DNA from: Candidatus Colimonas fimequi
GTDB lineage: Bacteria > Bacillota > Clostridia > Peptostreptococcales > Anaerovoracaceae
DNA length: 8,726 nt
Reading direction: 5' to 3'
Assembly: GCA_018065295.1 (NCBI GenBank)
Contig: JAGHTQ010000186.1
Span: forward strand, 1-8,726
Shown here piece after piece: positions 1 to 7,024 of this stretch. The notes beneath the pieces were generated by a model, which was not told the DNA's origin, did not search any database, and saw nothing but the letters and a program-made list of their open reading frames with translations. Position 1 is the stretch's first letter, and each line of letters opens with the position of its first letter. Both the position numbers and the translations under genes were made by a program.

Positions 1-3000
1 CTGCGTTTTCAGGAGCACGTACTATAATGCGACCGCCCGAGAGACCTTTGCCCAGGTAGTCGTTGGCATCGCCAGCAAGATCAATTGTCATTCCTGACGG
101 AATAAACGCGCCAAAACTCATACCTGCAGCGCCAGTGCAGTTAATGTGAATAGTATCATCAGGGAAGCCTTTAACGTTGCGACGTGTAATTTCAGCGCCA
201 AGGATTGTACCGAATGTTCTATCAGTATTTGAAACCTTAACGTTAATAATTGAAGGAGTTCCCTTGTTAAGTGATGCACGAATATTACGGTTCTTCAGGA
301 GAACAGATTCATCCTTGGTATCTTCGAGTTTGAAGTCATATGCCTGGCTTGCATCAAATACGCATGGTGTATCTTCATGTGTCATAAGTATGCTTGAAAG
401 ATCCAGCTTAGGACCGTTAACGTCGTCCTTTTGTCTGAGAAGATCAGTTCTGCCGACTAATTCGTCTACTGTTCTAACACCTAATTTAGCCATATATTCG
501 CGCAGTTCGCGTGCAATAAAGAGCATGAAATTCTCAACGTATTCTGGCTTACCCATGAAACGCTTACGCAGCTCAGGGTTCTGAGTTGCAACACCAACAG
601 GACAAGTGTCCTGATTGCAGACACGCATCATGATGCAGCCAAGGGTAACAAGCGGTGCAGTCGCGAATCCGAATTCTTCGGCTCCGAGCATTGCTGCAAT
701 AGCAACGTCACGACCAGACATAAGCTTACCGTCTGTTTCAATTGTAACTGACTGTCTTAATCCGTTCTGAATCAAAGTCTGATGAGTCTCGGCAAGTCCA
801 AGTTCCCAAGGCATTCCCGCGTTATGAATCGAGGAAAGTGGTGCCGCACCAGTACCACCGTCGTAGCCTGAAATGAGAACTACCTGAGCACCTGCCTTAG
901 CAACGCCTGCGGCTATAGTTCCTACGCCAGCTTCGGATACCAGCTTAACAGATATACGTGCCTGATTGTTAGCACACTTCAGGTCGTAGATCAACTGAGC
1001 CAGGTCTTCAATTGAATATATATCGTGATGTGGTGGAGGCGAGATAAGACTTACGCCAGGTGTGGAATGTCTGGTTCTAGCAATCCATGGATATACTTTC
1101 TTAGCAGGAAGATGTCCACCTTCGCCAGGCTTAGCGCCCTGAGCCATTTTGATCTGAATCTCTTTGGCAGAAACAAGATATCTGCTTGTAACGCCAAATC
1201 GACCAGATGCTACCTGCTTGATTGCAGAGTTACGGTCGTTATCAGTACCAGCAGAAAGCATTCTCTCGTGAGATTCACCGCCCTCACCAGAGTTTGATTT
1301 ACCATGAAGTTTGTTCATGGCAAGAGCCATTGCTTCATGTGCCTCACCGGAGATGGAGCCATATGACATGGCGCCAGTCTTGAAACGCTTAACAATTTCT
1401 GTTTCTGGTTCGACCTCGCTTAGTGGAACGCCTTCCTCTGGGAATACGAATTCAAGATAGTTGCGAAGATAACCTGTCTCTTCGCTGTCAACCATCTTGG
1501 TATATTTCTTAAATTCTTCGTAATTACCATCTCTTGTAGACTTCTGCAGGAGATGGATTGTCTCTGGATTGTATCTATGCTGTTCGCCTTGTGCTCTCTG
1601 CTTATGTCTACCTGCACTAGTAACAGATAAATCAGTAGCAAGGCCCAGTGGGTCGAATGCCTTAGAGTGCTGCTTATCAACAATCTCAGCGATATCCTTA
1701 AGTGTGATTCCACCTACAGGGCTGATAGTGCCGGTAAAGTATTTGTCTATAACTTCGTTATCAATACCGATTGCCTCAAACATACGGCTGCCCAGGTATG
1801 AACGAAGTGTTGAGATACCCATCTTAGATGAAATCTTGACGATACCCTTGAGAACGGCGTTGTCATAGTCATCAGCTGCAGCGTAGTAATCCTTGTTAAT
1901 AAGTCCTTCATTAACAAGCTCTGAGATTGAAGCGTGTGCCAGATAAGGATTAACGGCACTAGCACCATATCCCAGAAGCGTTGCGAAGTGATGAACTTCT
2001 CTAGGTTCACCTGATTCAAGGATAATGGACATGGCAGTACATATCTTAGTCTGAACAAGATGCTGGTTAACAGCGGCTACAGCCAGAAGTGATGGCATTG
2101 CCACATGGTTTTCATCAACACCGCGGTCAGAAAGAATAAGGATGTTTACACCTTCATTAAATGCTCTATCTACCTGAACAAACAGATAGTCCATGGCACG
2201 CTGAATAGGTGTGCTCTTGTAATATGTAATTGGGACCTTAGCAACCTTAAATCCAGGACTGTTCAGTCTTGAGAGTTTAAGAAGGTCAAGGTCTGATAAT
2301 ATTGGGTTTTCAATTTTAATAACGTGGCAATTCTCAGGTCTTTCTGAGAGAAGGTTGCCGTTTTTACCTACATAAACAGATGTTGAAGTAACGATTTCTT
2401 CACGTTCAGCATCAATAGGGGGATTAGTAACCTGAGCGAACAGCTGCTTGAAGTAGTTAAATAGCGGCTGATACTGCTTAGAGAGAGCAGCCAAAGGAAT
2501 GTCAGTACCCATGGCACCAATCATTTCAGACCCATTAAGTGCCATATGGCTGATCTCTTCAAGATATTCCTCGTATGAATAACCGAATGCCTTCAACTGC
2601 TGATGAAGTTCAACGTTGCTGAAAATCGGAGTTCTTTCGTTAGGTATTTTGATGTCCTTAAGCTTAAGCAGATTGCTGTCAAGCCATTCGCCGTACGGTT
2701 CCTTCATGGCATAGCGATCCTTCAGCTCCGCGTCAGTAATAATACGGCCTTCCTTAGTATCAGCCAGAAGAGTTTTGCCCGGATGAAGGCGTCCTTTATA
2801 TTGAATGAGGGATTCGTCAATATCAAGAACGCCGACTTCCGAACTTAGGACGAGTCTATCATCTTTAGTGATGTAGTATCGGGAAGGTCTTAATCCGTTT
2901 CTATCCAGGATGGCACCCATTACATCACCATCTGAATACAGAATTGATGCGGGGCCATCCCATGGTTCAAGCATTGTTGCATAATACTGGTAGAAATCTC

Positions 3001-3979
3001 TAGCTTCCTGGGAAATAGTATCGTTATTTGCCCAAGGTTCAGGAATCAGGATACTTGCAGCAAGTGGCAGCTCCATTCCGGACATTGCCAGAAATTCAAG
3101 TGTGTTATCAAACATGGCAGAATCTGAACCCTGCGAGGAGATTACAGGGAACAGTTTGCCCATGTCGTATGAAGAAAATGCTTCTGAATGCATTGTCTCT
3201 TCGCGGGCAAGCATTTTATCGGCATTGCCCTTAATTGTGTTAATCTCGCCGTTATGAACGAGCATTCTGTTAGGATGTGCACGCTCCCAGCTAGGATTAG
3301 TGTTAGTTGAGAATCTTGAGTGAACCATTGCTATAGCTGACTCGAAATTTTCATCTAGTAAATCGGAGAAGAAAAGTCTAAGCTGATTAACAAGGAACAT
3401 TCCCTTGTAGACGATTGTTCTGCATGACAGAGATGCCACATAAGTTGTGTCATTACTCTGTTCGAAAACACGTCTGATAATGTATAGCTGTCTTTCAAAC
3501 TGAAGGTCAGTAAATGCTGATTCAGGTCTCTGGATGAATCCCTGCCAAATATCAGGCATACTCTCGCGAGCTTTATCACCGAGAATATCTGGATAAGTAA
3601 CGACCTTACGCCAGCCGAGGAACTTAAGTCCTTCTTTAGCCACAATAACTTCGAACATCTTCTGTGCCTGCTTCTTTTTCAGCTCATTGTGAGGGAAGAA
3701 AAACATACCGACAGCGTATTCACGATCTAAACCAATTTCGATTCCAAGTTTAGGGCAGATGGACTTAAAATACTTGTGAGGAATCTGAGTAAGAATTCCA
3801 ACGCCATCGCCAGTTTCGCCCTTAGCGTCCTTACCAGCTCGATGTTCCAGGTTCTCTACGATGCTAAGTGCATCGTCAACTAATTTGTGGCTCTTGACAC
3901 CCTTGATGTTAACAACGGCACCAATACCACAGTTATCATGTTCAAATGATTGTCTATATAATCCTTGGTTATTATTCAT
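1..3979 (-). CDS. gltB: Glutamate synthase large subunit (GOGAT alpha), 3' end missing
   Basis: This gene encodes the large subunit of glutamate synthase, which hydrolyses glutamine and passes the ammonia through a tunnel to 2-oxoglutarate, making glutamate. I see 1326 codons in one open frame, checked at about a dozen points with no frameshift; the frame leaves the left edge. Domains in order: a class II glutaminase with nucleophile Cys17 (DNCGIG), Arg222 (HSRFSTNTN) and HNGEIN at 242-247; a central domain; the FMN/2-oxoglutarate synthase domain with AMSYGSIS near 870, KMAQGAKPGEGGHLP from 944, PPPHHDIYSIEDLAQ, and GYDGGTGAAP at 1038-1047; 3Fe-4S cysteines C1115, C1121 and C1126 (C-x5-C-x4-C, then PVGVATQ); and the start of the C-terminal beta-helix (GDANDYLGKGLSGG). 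The family is usually about 1500 residues, so roughly 170-200 are missing. The start at 3979 is chosen because an AAGGA site lies nine bases upstream; it leaves a 16-residue propeptide. It follows asnB by 27 bases. Certain as to family; whether a gltD small subunit follows cannot be seen. Confidence 0.97.
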   Translation of the reverse strand, partial: MNNNQGLYRQSFEHDNCGIGAVVNIKGVKSHKLVDDALSIVENLEHRAGKDAKGETGDGVGILTQIPHKYFKSICPKLGIEIGLDREYAVGMFFFPHNELKKKQAQKMFEVIVAKEGLKFLGWRKVVTYPDILGDKARESMPDIWQGFIQRPESAFTDLQFERQLYIIRRVFEQSNDTTYVASLSCRTIVYKGMFLVNQLRLFFSDLLDENFESAIAMVHSRFSTNTNPSWERAHPNRMLVHNGEINTIKGNADKMLAREETMHSEAFSSYDMGKLFPVISSQGSDSAMFDNTLEFLAMSGMELPLAASILIPEPWANNDTISQEARDFYQYYATMLEPWDGPASILYSDGDVMGAILDRNGLRPSRYYITKDDRLVLSSEVGVLDIDESLIQYKGRLHPGKTLLADTKEGRIITDAELKDRYAMKEPYGEWLDSNLLKLKDIKIPNERTPIFSNVELHQQLKAFGYSYEEYLEEISHMALNGSEMIGAMGTDIPLAALSKQYQPLFNYFKQLFAQVTNPPIDAEREEIVTSTSVYVGKNGNLLSERPENCHVIKIENPILSDLDLLKLSRLNSPGFKVAKVPITYYKSTPIQRAMDYLFVQVDRAFNEGVNILILSDRGVDENHVAMPSLLAVAAVNQHLVQTKICTAMSIILESGEPREVHHFATLLGYGASAVNPYLAHASISELVNEGLINKDYYAAADDYDNAVLKGIVKISSKMGISTLRSYLGSRMFEAIGIDNEVIDKYFTGTISPVGGITLKDIAEIVDKQHSKAFDPLGLATDLSVTSAGRHKQRAQGEQHRYNPETIHLLQKSTRDGNYEEFKKYTKMVDSEETGYLRNYLEFVFPEEGVPLSEVEPETEIVKRFKTGAMSYGSISGEAHEAMALAMNKLHGKSNSGEGGESHERMLSAGTDNDRNSAIKQVASGRFGVTSRYLVSAKEIQIKMAQGAKPGEGGHLPAKKVYPWIARTRHSTPGVSLISPPPHHDIYSIEDLAQLIYDLKCANNQARISVKLVSEAGVGTIAAGVAKAGAQVVLISGYDGGTGAAPLSSIHNAGMPWELGLAETHQTLIQNGLRQSVTIETDGKLMSGRDVAIAAMLGAEEFGFATAPLVTLGCIMMRVCNQDTCPVGVATQNPELRKRFMGKPEYVENFMLFIARELREYMAKLGVRTVDELVGRTDLLRQKDDVNGPKLDLSSILMTHEDTPCVFDASQAYDFKLEDTKDESVLLKNRNIRASLNKGTPSIINVKVSNTDRTFGTILGAEITRRNVKGFPDDTIHINCTGAAGMSFGAFIPSGMTIDLAGDANDYLGKGLSGGRIIVRAPENA

Positions 3980-3988
3980 TTCAATCTG

Positions 3989-3995
3989 TCCTTCC
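3989..3995 (-). promoter_or_regulatory. Ribosome-binding site of gltB, decides the start
   Basis: The minus strand reads GGAAGGA here, with its AAGGA core nine bases before the ATG at 3979. A second in-frame ATG lies six codons further upstream (3997), but the sequence before it (CAATAGACAAGCACA) has no Shine-Dalgarno match. The binding site in fact overlaps the first codons that the longer version would have. The ATG at 3979 is therefore the better start. Confidence 0.75.
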
Positions 3996-4006
3996 ATTGT
4001 GCTTGT

Positions 4007-5584
4007 CTATTGGCCGCTAGCGCCGTAGTTCGAAAGAACTCGAGCGGACGGGTCATTAACATCGCAACCTTCCCAAGCCTTGTTTGGCATCCAGAAATCC
4101 ACAACCATTTCTGCAAGCCCTGGGTAGTGCTTCTCGAAAATTTCACGGTAGAGCAGTGACTCCTTAGTGAACGGTGTAGCGAATGTATATTTCTGACAAG
4201 CGATTTCAAATTCTTCATCAGTGTACTGTGCTTCTGCGAATTCCTTAAGATCGTCTACCATTGAGTGGCCAACAGCATCGGAGAACGCTGCCTTTTCTCT
4301 CTGAAGGATTTCTTCAGGAAGATAATCGCCTGCGAATGCGCTTCTGAGCAGATACTTGCCCTTGCCGTAAACATTCATCTTCTTAGCAGGGTCAATGCTC
4401 ATAACGTACTCAACGAAATCCAGATCACCGAATGGTACACGCGCCTCAAGGGAATTTGATGAAATGCATCTGTCTGCGCGGAGTACATCATACATGTGGA
4501 TCTCGCGTATACGCTTCTGCGACTCCTTCTGGAATTCCTCTGCATCTGGTGCGAAATCCGTGTATTTATAACCGAAGAGTTCATCGGATATTTCGCCAGT
4601 AAGGAGAACGCGAATATCAGTATTCTCGTGAATCCATTTGCACAGCAGGTACATACCCATGCTGGCGCGGATAGTTGTAATATCGTAAGTTCCCAGAATC
4701 TCGATTACTTCTTCCAAAGAATCCAGAACCTGCTCACGAGTCATGTACACTTCTGTGTGATCGCTGCCGATGTAATCGGCAACCTGCTTGGCATATTTAA
4801 GGTCTATAGCATCCTTATCCATGCCTATAGCGAATGTTCTGATTGGCTTATCAGACTTGCGCGCTGCAATAGAGCATACAAGTGATGAATCAAGACCACC
4901 GCTTAAGAGATAGCCAACCTTGGCATCAGCAACAAGGCGTTTGTTAACACCTTCAGATAATTTCTTGTTAATTTTGCCGAAGATAACTTCAAGACTATCG
5001 TGGCATACTTCTTTAACTTCAGTCATATCTCTGTAGCAGATAAACTGTCCGTCAACGTAATAATGTCCTGGCGGGAACGGCATGATTTCGGCGCATAATC
5101 CTACCAGATTCTTTGCTTCGCTTGCGAAAACAATGGTACCTGAAGCATCATAGCCATAGTAGAGAGGCCTGATACCGATAGGATCTCTAGCTGCGATGTA
5201 TGTATTCTTGTCAGCATCGTAAATTATGAGTGCAAATTCTGCATCCAGCTTCTTGAACATCTCGACGCCATATTCTCTATACATTGGCAGGAGAATCTCA
5301 CAGTCTGATCCGCTTACGAAAGTATATTTTTCCATGAGGGATTCTTTGATTGGCTGGAAGCCATAAATCTCACCGTTGCACACAACGTAATCCCCATCAA
5401 GACTAAACGGCTGCATTCCCTCAGGAGTCAGCCCCATGATTGCTAATCTATGAAAACCAAGATAACCGTTACCAGTATCTATGATTCTGCTATCGTCAGG
5501 CCCTCTTGAGAGGGTCCTGTCGAATCCTTCACTAAACTGTTCGGTCGTTATTCCAAGACCGCAGTATCCCATTATTGAACACAT
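4007..5584 (-). CDS. asnB: Asparagine synthetase B, glutamine-hydrolysing
   Basis: This 525-residue cytoplasmic enzyme makes asparagine from aspartate, glutamine and ATP, releasing AMP and pyrophosphate. The class II glutaminase domain fills about residues 1-190: Cys2 is the nucleophile once Met1 is removed (MCSIMGYCG), followed by RGPD at 27-30, HRLAIMG with Arg46, CNGEIYG with Asn70, and SGSD with Asp94. The synthetase domain has the ATP-pyrophosphatase loop SGGLDSS at 228-234, TTIRAS at 303-308, LTGEISDELFGY at 328-339, SLEARVPFGD at 378-387 and REKAAFSDAVG at 429-439. The tail keeps DPSARVLSNYGASG, similar to the E. coli AsnB tail NDPSGRAV. Length is close to E. coli AsnB (554). The GEISDELFGY loop differs from GEGSDEVFGGY of E. 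coli, and I recall the same form in other clostridial AsnB proteins, so I read it as a subfamily trait. It sits 28 bases after purF and 27 before gltB. A related amidotransferase acting on another acid is possible but unlikely, because the match to AsnB runs to the C-terminus. Confidence 0.95.
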   Translation of the reverse strand: MCSIMGYCGLGITTEQFSEGFDRTLSRGPDDSRIIDTGNGYLGFHRLAIMGLTPEGMQPFSLDGDYVVCNGEIYGFQPIKESLMEKYTFVSGSDCEILLPMYREYGVEMFKKLDAEFALIIYDADKNTYIAARDPIGIRPLYYGYDASGTIVFASEAKNLVGLCAEIMPFPPGHYYVDGQFICYRDMTEVKEVCHDSLEVIFGKINKKLSEGVNKRLVADAKVGYLLSGGLDSSLVCSIAARKSDKPIRTFAIGMDKDAIDLKYAKQVADYIGSDHTEVYMTREQVLDSLEEVIEILGTYDITTIRASMGMYLLCKWIHENTDIRVLLTGEISDELFGYKYTDFAPDAEEFQKESQKRIREIHMYDVLRADRCISSNSLEARVPFGDLDFVEYVMSIDPAKKMNVYGKGKYLLRSAFAGDYLPEEILQREKAAFSDAVGHSMVDDLKEFAEAQYTDEEFEIACQKYTFATPFTKESLLYREIFEKHYPGLAEMVVDFWMPNKAWEGCDVNDPSARVLSNYGASGQ

Positions 5585-5591
5585 TTGTATT

Positions 5592-5603
5592 ACCTCGTCC
5601 TTT
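5592..5603 (-). promoter_or_regulatory. Ribosome-binding region of asnB (two candidate cores)
   Basis: In the 28-base gap between purF and asnB the minus strand reads AAAGGACGAGGT. The GAGGT core is seven bases before the asnB ATG at 5584, which is the usual distance. AAAGGA lies thirteen bases away and is a weaker candidate. The start is further supported by the MCSIMGYCG amino end, which places the catalytic cysteine at position 2 as the family requires. Confidence 0.65.
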
Positions 5604-5612
5604 GTATTGTTT

Positions 5613-7004
5613 TTATCTATCTATTGATGTTGGATATAGGCCATTGAAACATGCCTTGCATAGAGGAAGACCTGGAACAATTGCGTCCAGATCCTCCAGT
5701 TTCATATAACCTAAGGAGTCTGAATTGATTGCCTTGCGGATGTCATCTATAAACATTTGCGTGGCTATTAATTGTGAGTTATCAGGAACATCTGTCCCAT
5801 AGTAGCAAGGATACAGGAATGGAGGAGAACTGATTCTCACGTGTACCTCTTTAGCGCCTGCATCGCGAAGCTTATTAACCAGATTTGCCATGGTGTTGCC
5901 GCGAACTATGGAATCGTCGATAATAACTATTCGCTTATCTTTAACAAGTTCCGGGACTACATTCAGCTTCATATGTACTGCACTGATACGTTCTTCCTGA
6001 GTAGGCTTGATAAACGTTCTTCCTAAATAACCGTTCTTATAGAATACATTCACATTAGGAATGCCCGATTCATATGCATAACCAGCTGCGGCTGTAAGTC
6101 CGGATTCCGGAACGCCAGAAACTATGTCAGCTTCTATTGGATATGCCTTAGCAAGCATCTGACCGCTTCTGAAGCGGGCCGAATACACGCTGTGGCTGTC
6201 AATGACAGAATCCAGTCTTGCGAAATATATGTATTCGAATACGCAATGTGCGTGATCCTTTGGACAAAGAGACGTGTCAGATACAATACCGTTGTCTGAT
6301 ATTGTGATGATCTCGCCGGGTTTAACGTCTCTGATAAATTCCGCACCAAGAGAGCTTAGTGCACAGCTCTCAGAGGCAATAATCCAGCCATCCTGGTATT
6401 TGCCGATGCACATGGGTTTAAGTCCCAGGGAATCGCGTACTGCTACCAGCTTGCGCGGGCTCATGATAATAAGCGCATAACCGCCAACGAGTTCGCTGAC
6501 GGTTTCTTTGACTGCGGATTCAATAGAGCCGGCCTTAGCTCGTTTCTGAGCAAGGAGCACTTCTATTACTTCTGTATCTGTATTTGCTTTGAAGATGATT
6601 CCTTCGTTCATCAGCTTAGTCTTAAGCTGATTGGAGTTAACAATGTTGCCATTGTGAACCAGTGCAAGAGTACCCTTAAGGTAGTAACTTGCGAAGGGCT
6701 GGGCGTTAGCCACGTTGCTATCTCCCGTGGTGGAGTAGCGAACGTGACCAATGCCTATGTTACCTTTAAGGAGTTTCAATCTATCTTCAGTGAAAACTTC
6801 GGAAACCAGGCCCATGTCCTTGTGGATATTTAAATTGCCATGATTTCCTTTGGTATCACAGACTGCAATACCGGCGGCTTCCTGTCCTCTATGCTGTAAG
6901 GAAAGAAGTCCATAATATATTGATTTGGCGATGGACGAATCATTCTTGCTCCAGATTCCCAGTACACCGCATTCTTCTCTAATCCCATAAAAGCTATCGT
7001 ACAT
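5613..7004 (-). CDS. purF: Amidophosphoribosyltransferase-like protein (PurF family)
   Basis: This complete 463-residue protein belongs to the family that makes 5-phosphoribosylamine from PRPP and glutamine, the first step of purine synthesis. It begins with an 11-residue propeptide ending in Glu, followed by Cys12 of ECGVLGIW, the expected mature N-terminal nucleophile. Other glutaminase residues are present: SLQHRGQEAAG at 35-45, GHVRYST at 86-92, HNGN at 117-120 and NTDTEV at 141-146. The phosphoribosyltransferase half carries the PRPP motif VIIDDSIVRGNT near 360-371. Cysteines 254, 400, 449 and 452 match the four ligands of the 4Fe-4S cluster in the B. subtilis enzyme, and the length is typical. 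Odd points are in the PRPP loop: KNGY for the usual KNRY (325), VHMKL for VRMKL (344), Pro351 where an Arg is usual, and RGNTM for RGTTS (370-372). The gene lies between glnN and asnB, not among pur genes, so it may be a second, specialised copy. Family is certain; the exact reaction is less so, and the symbol is by family. Confidence 0.9.
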   Translation of the reverse strand: MYDSFYGIREECGVLGIWSKNDSSIAKSIYYGLLSLQHRGQEAAGIAVCDTKGNHGNLNIHKDMGLVSEVFTEDRLKLLKGNIGIGHVRYSTTGDSNVANAQPFASYYLKGTLALVHNGNIVNSNQLKTKLMNEGIIFKANTDTEVIEVLLAQKRAKAGSIESAVKETVSELVGGYALIIMSPRKLVAVRDSLGLKPMCIGKYQDGWIIASESCALSSLGAEFIRDVKPGEIITISDNGIVSDTSLCPKDHAHCVFEYIYFARLDSVIDSHSVYSARFRSGQMLAKAYPIEADIVSGVPESGLTAAAGYAYESGIPNVNVFYKNGYLGRTFIKPTQEERISAVHMKLNVVPELVKDKRIVIIDDSIVRGNTMANLVNKLRDAGAKEVHVRISSPPFLYPCYYGTDVPDNSQLIATQMFIDDIRKAINSDSLGYMKLEDLDAIVPGLPLCKACFNGLYPTSIDR

Positions 7005-7015
7005 TGCGCTAAATT

Positions 7016-7024
7016 TCCTCCCTT
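7016..7024 (-). promoter_or_regulatory. Ribosome-binding site of purF overlapping the glnN stop
   Basis: The minus strand reads AAGGGAGGA, whose first two bases are the last two of the glnN stop codon TAA (7023-7025). It is a strong anti-16S match, eleven bases before the purF ATG at 7004, a little longer than ideal. A ribosome ending glnN would sit on this site, so translational coupling of the two genes is likely (inference). The start is supported by the conserved propeptide and ECGV that follow. Confidence 0.7.

Noticed and set aside
177..584. Plus-strand open frame of 135 codons, and similar plus-strand frames at 1025-1297, 1569-1868 and 4496-4885
   Set aside because: They lie antisense to clearly conserved coding sequence of gltB or asnB, show no recognisable domain, and are low-complexity shadows of the real genes.
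4015..4022. Perfect 8-base palindrome CGCTAGCG at the end of asnB
   Set aside because: It falls in the Ala-Ser-Gly codons of the conserved AsnB tail and is too short for a terminator or a convincing operator.
5501..5514. Inverted repeat ccctc-ttga-gaggg early in asnB, possible hairpin or attenuator
   Set aside because: It lies in codons of the conserved LSRGPD motif, has a short stem and no following T-run, and is explained by protein coding.
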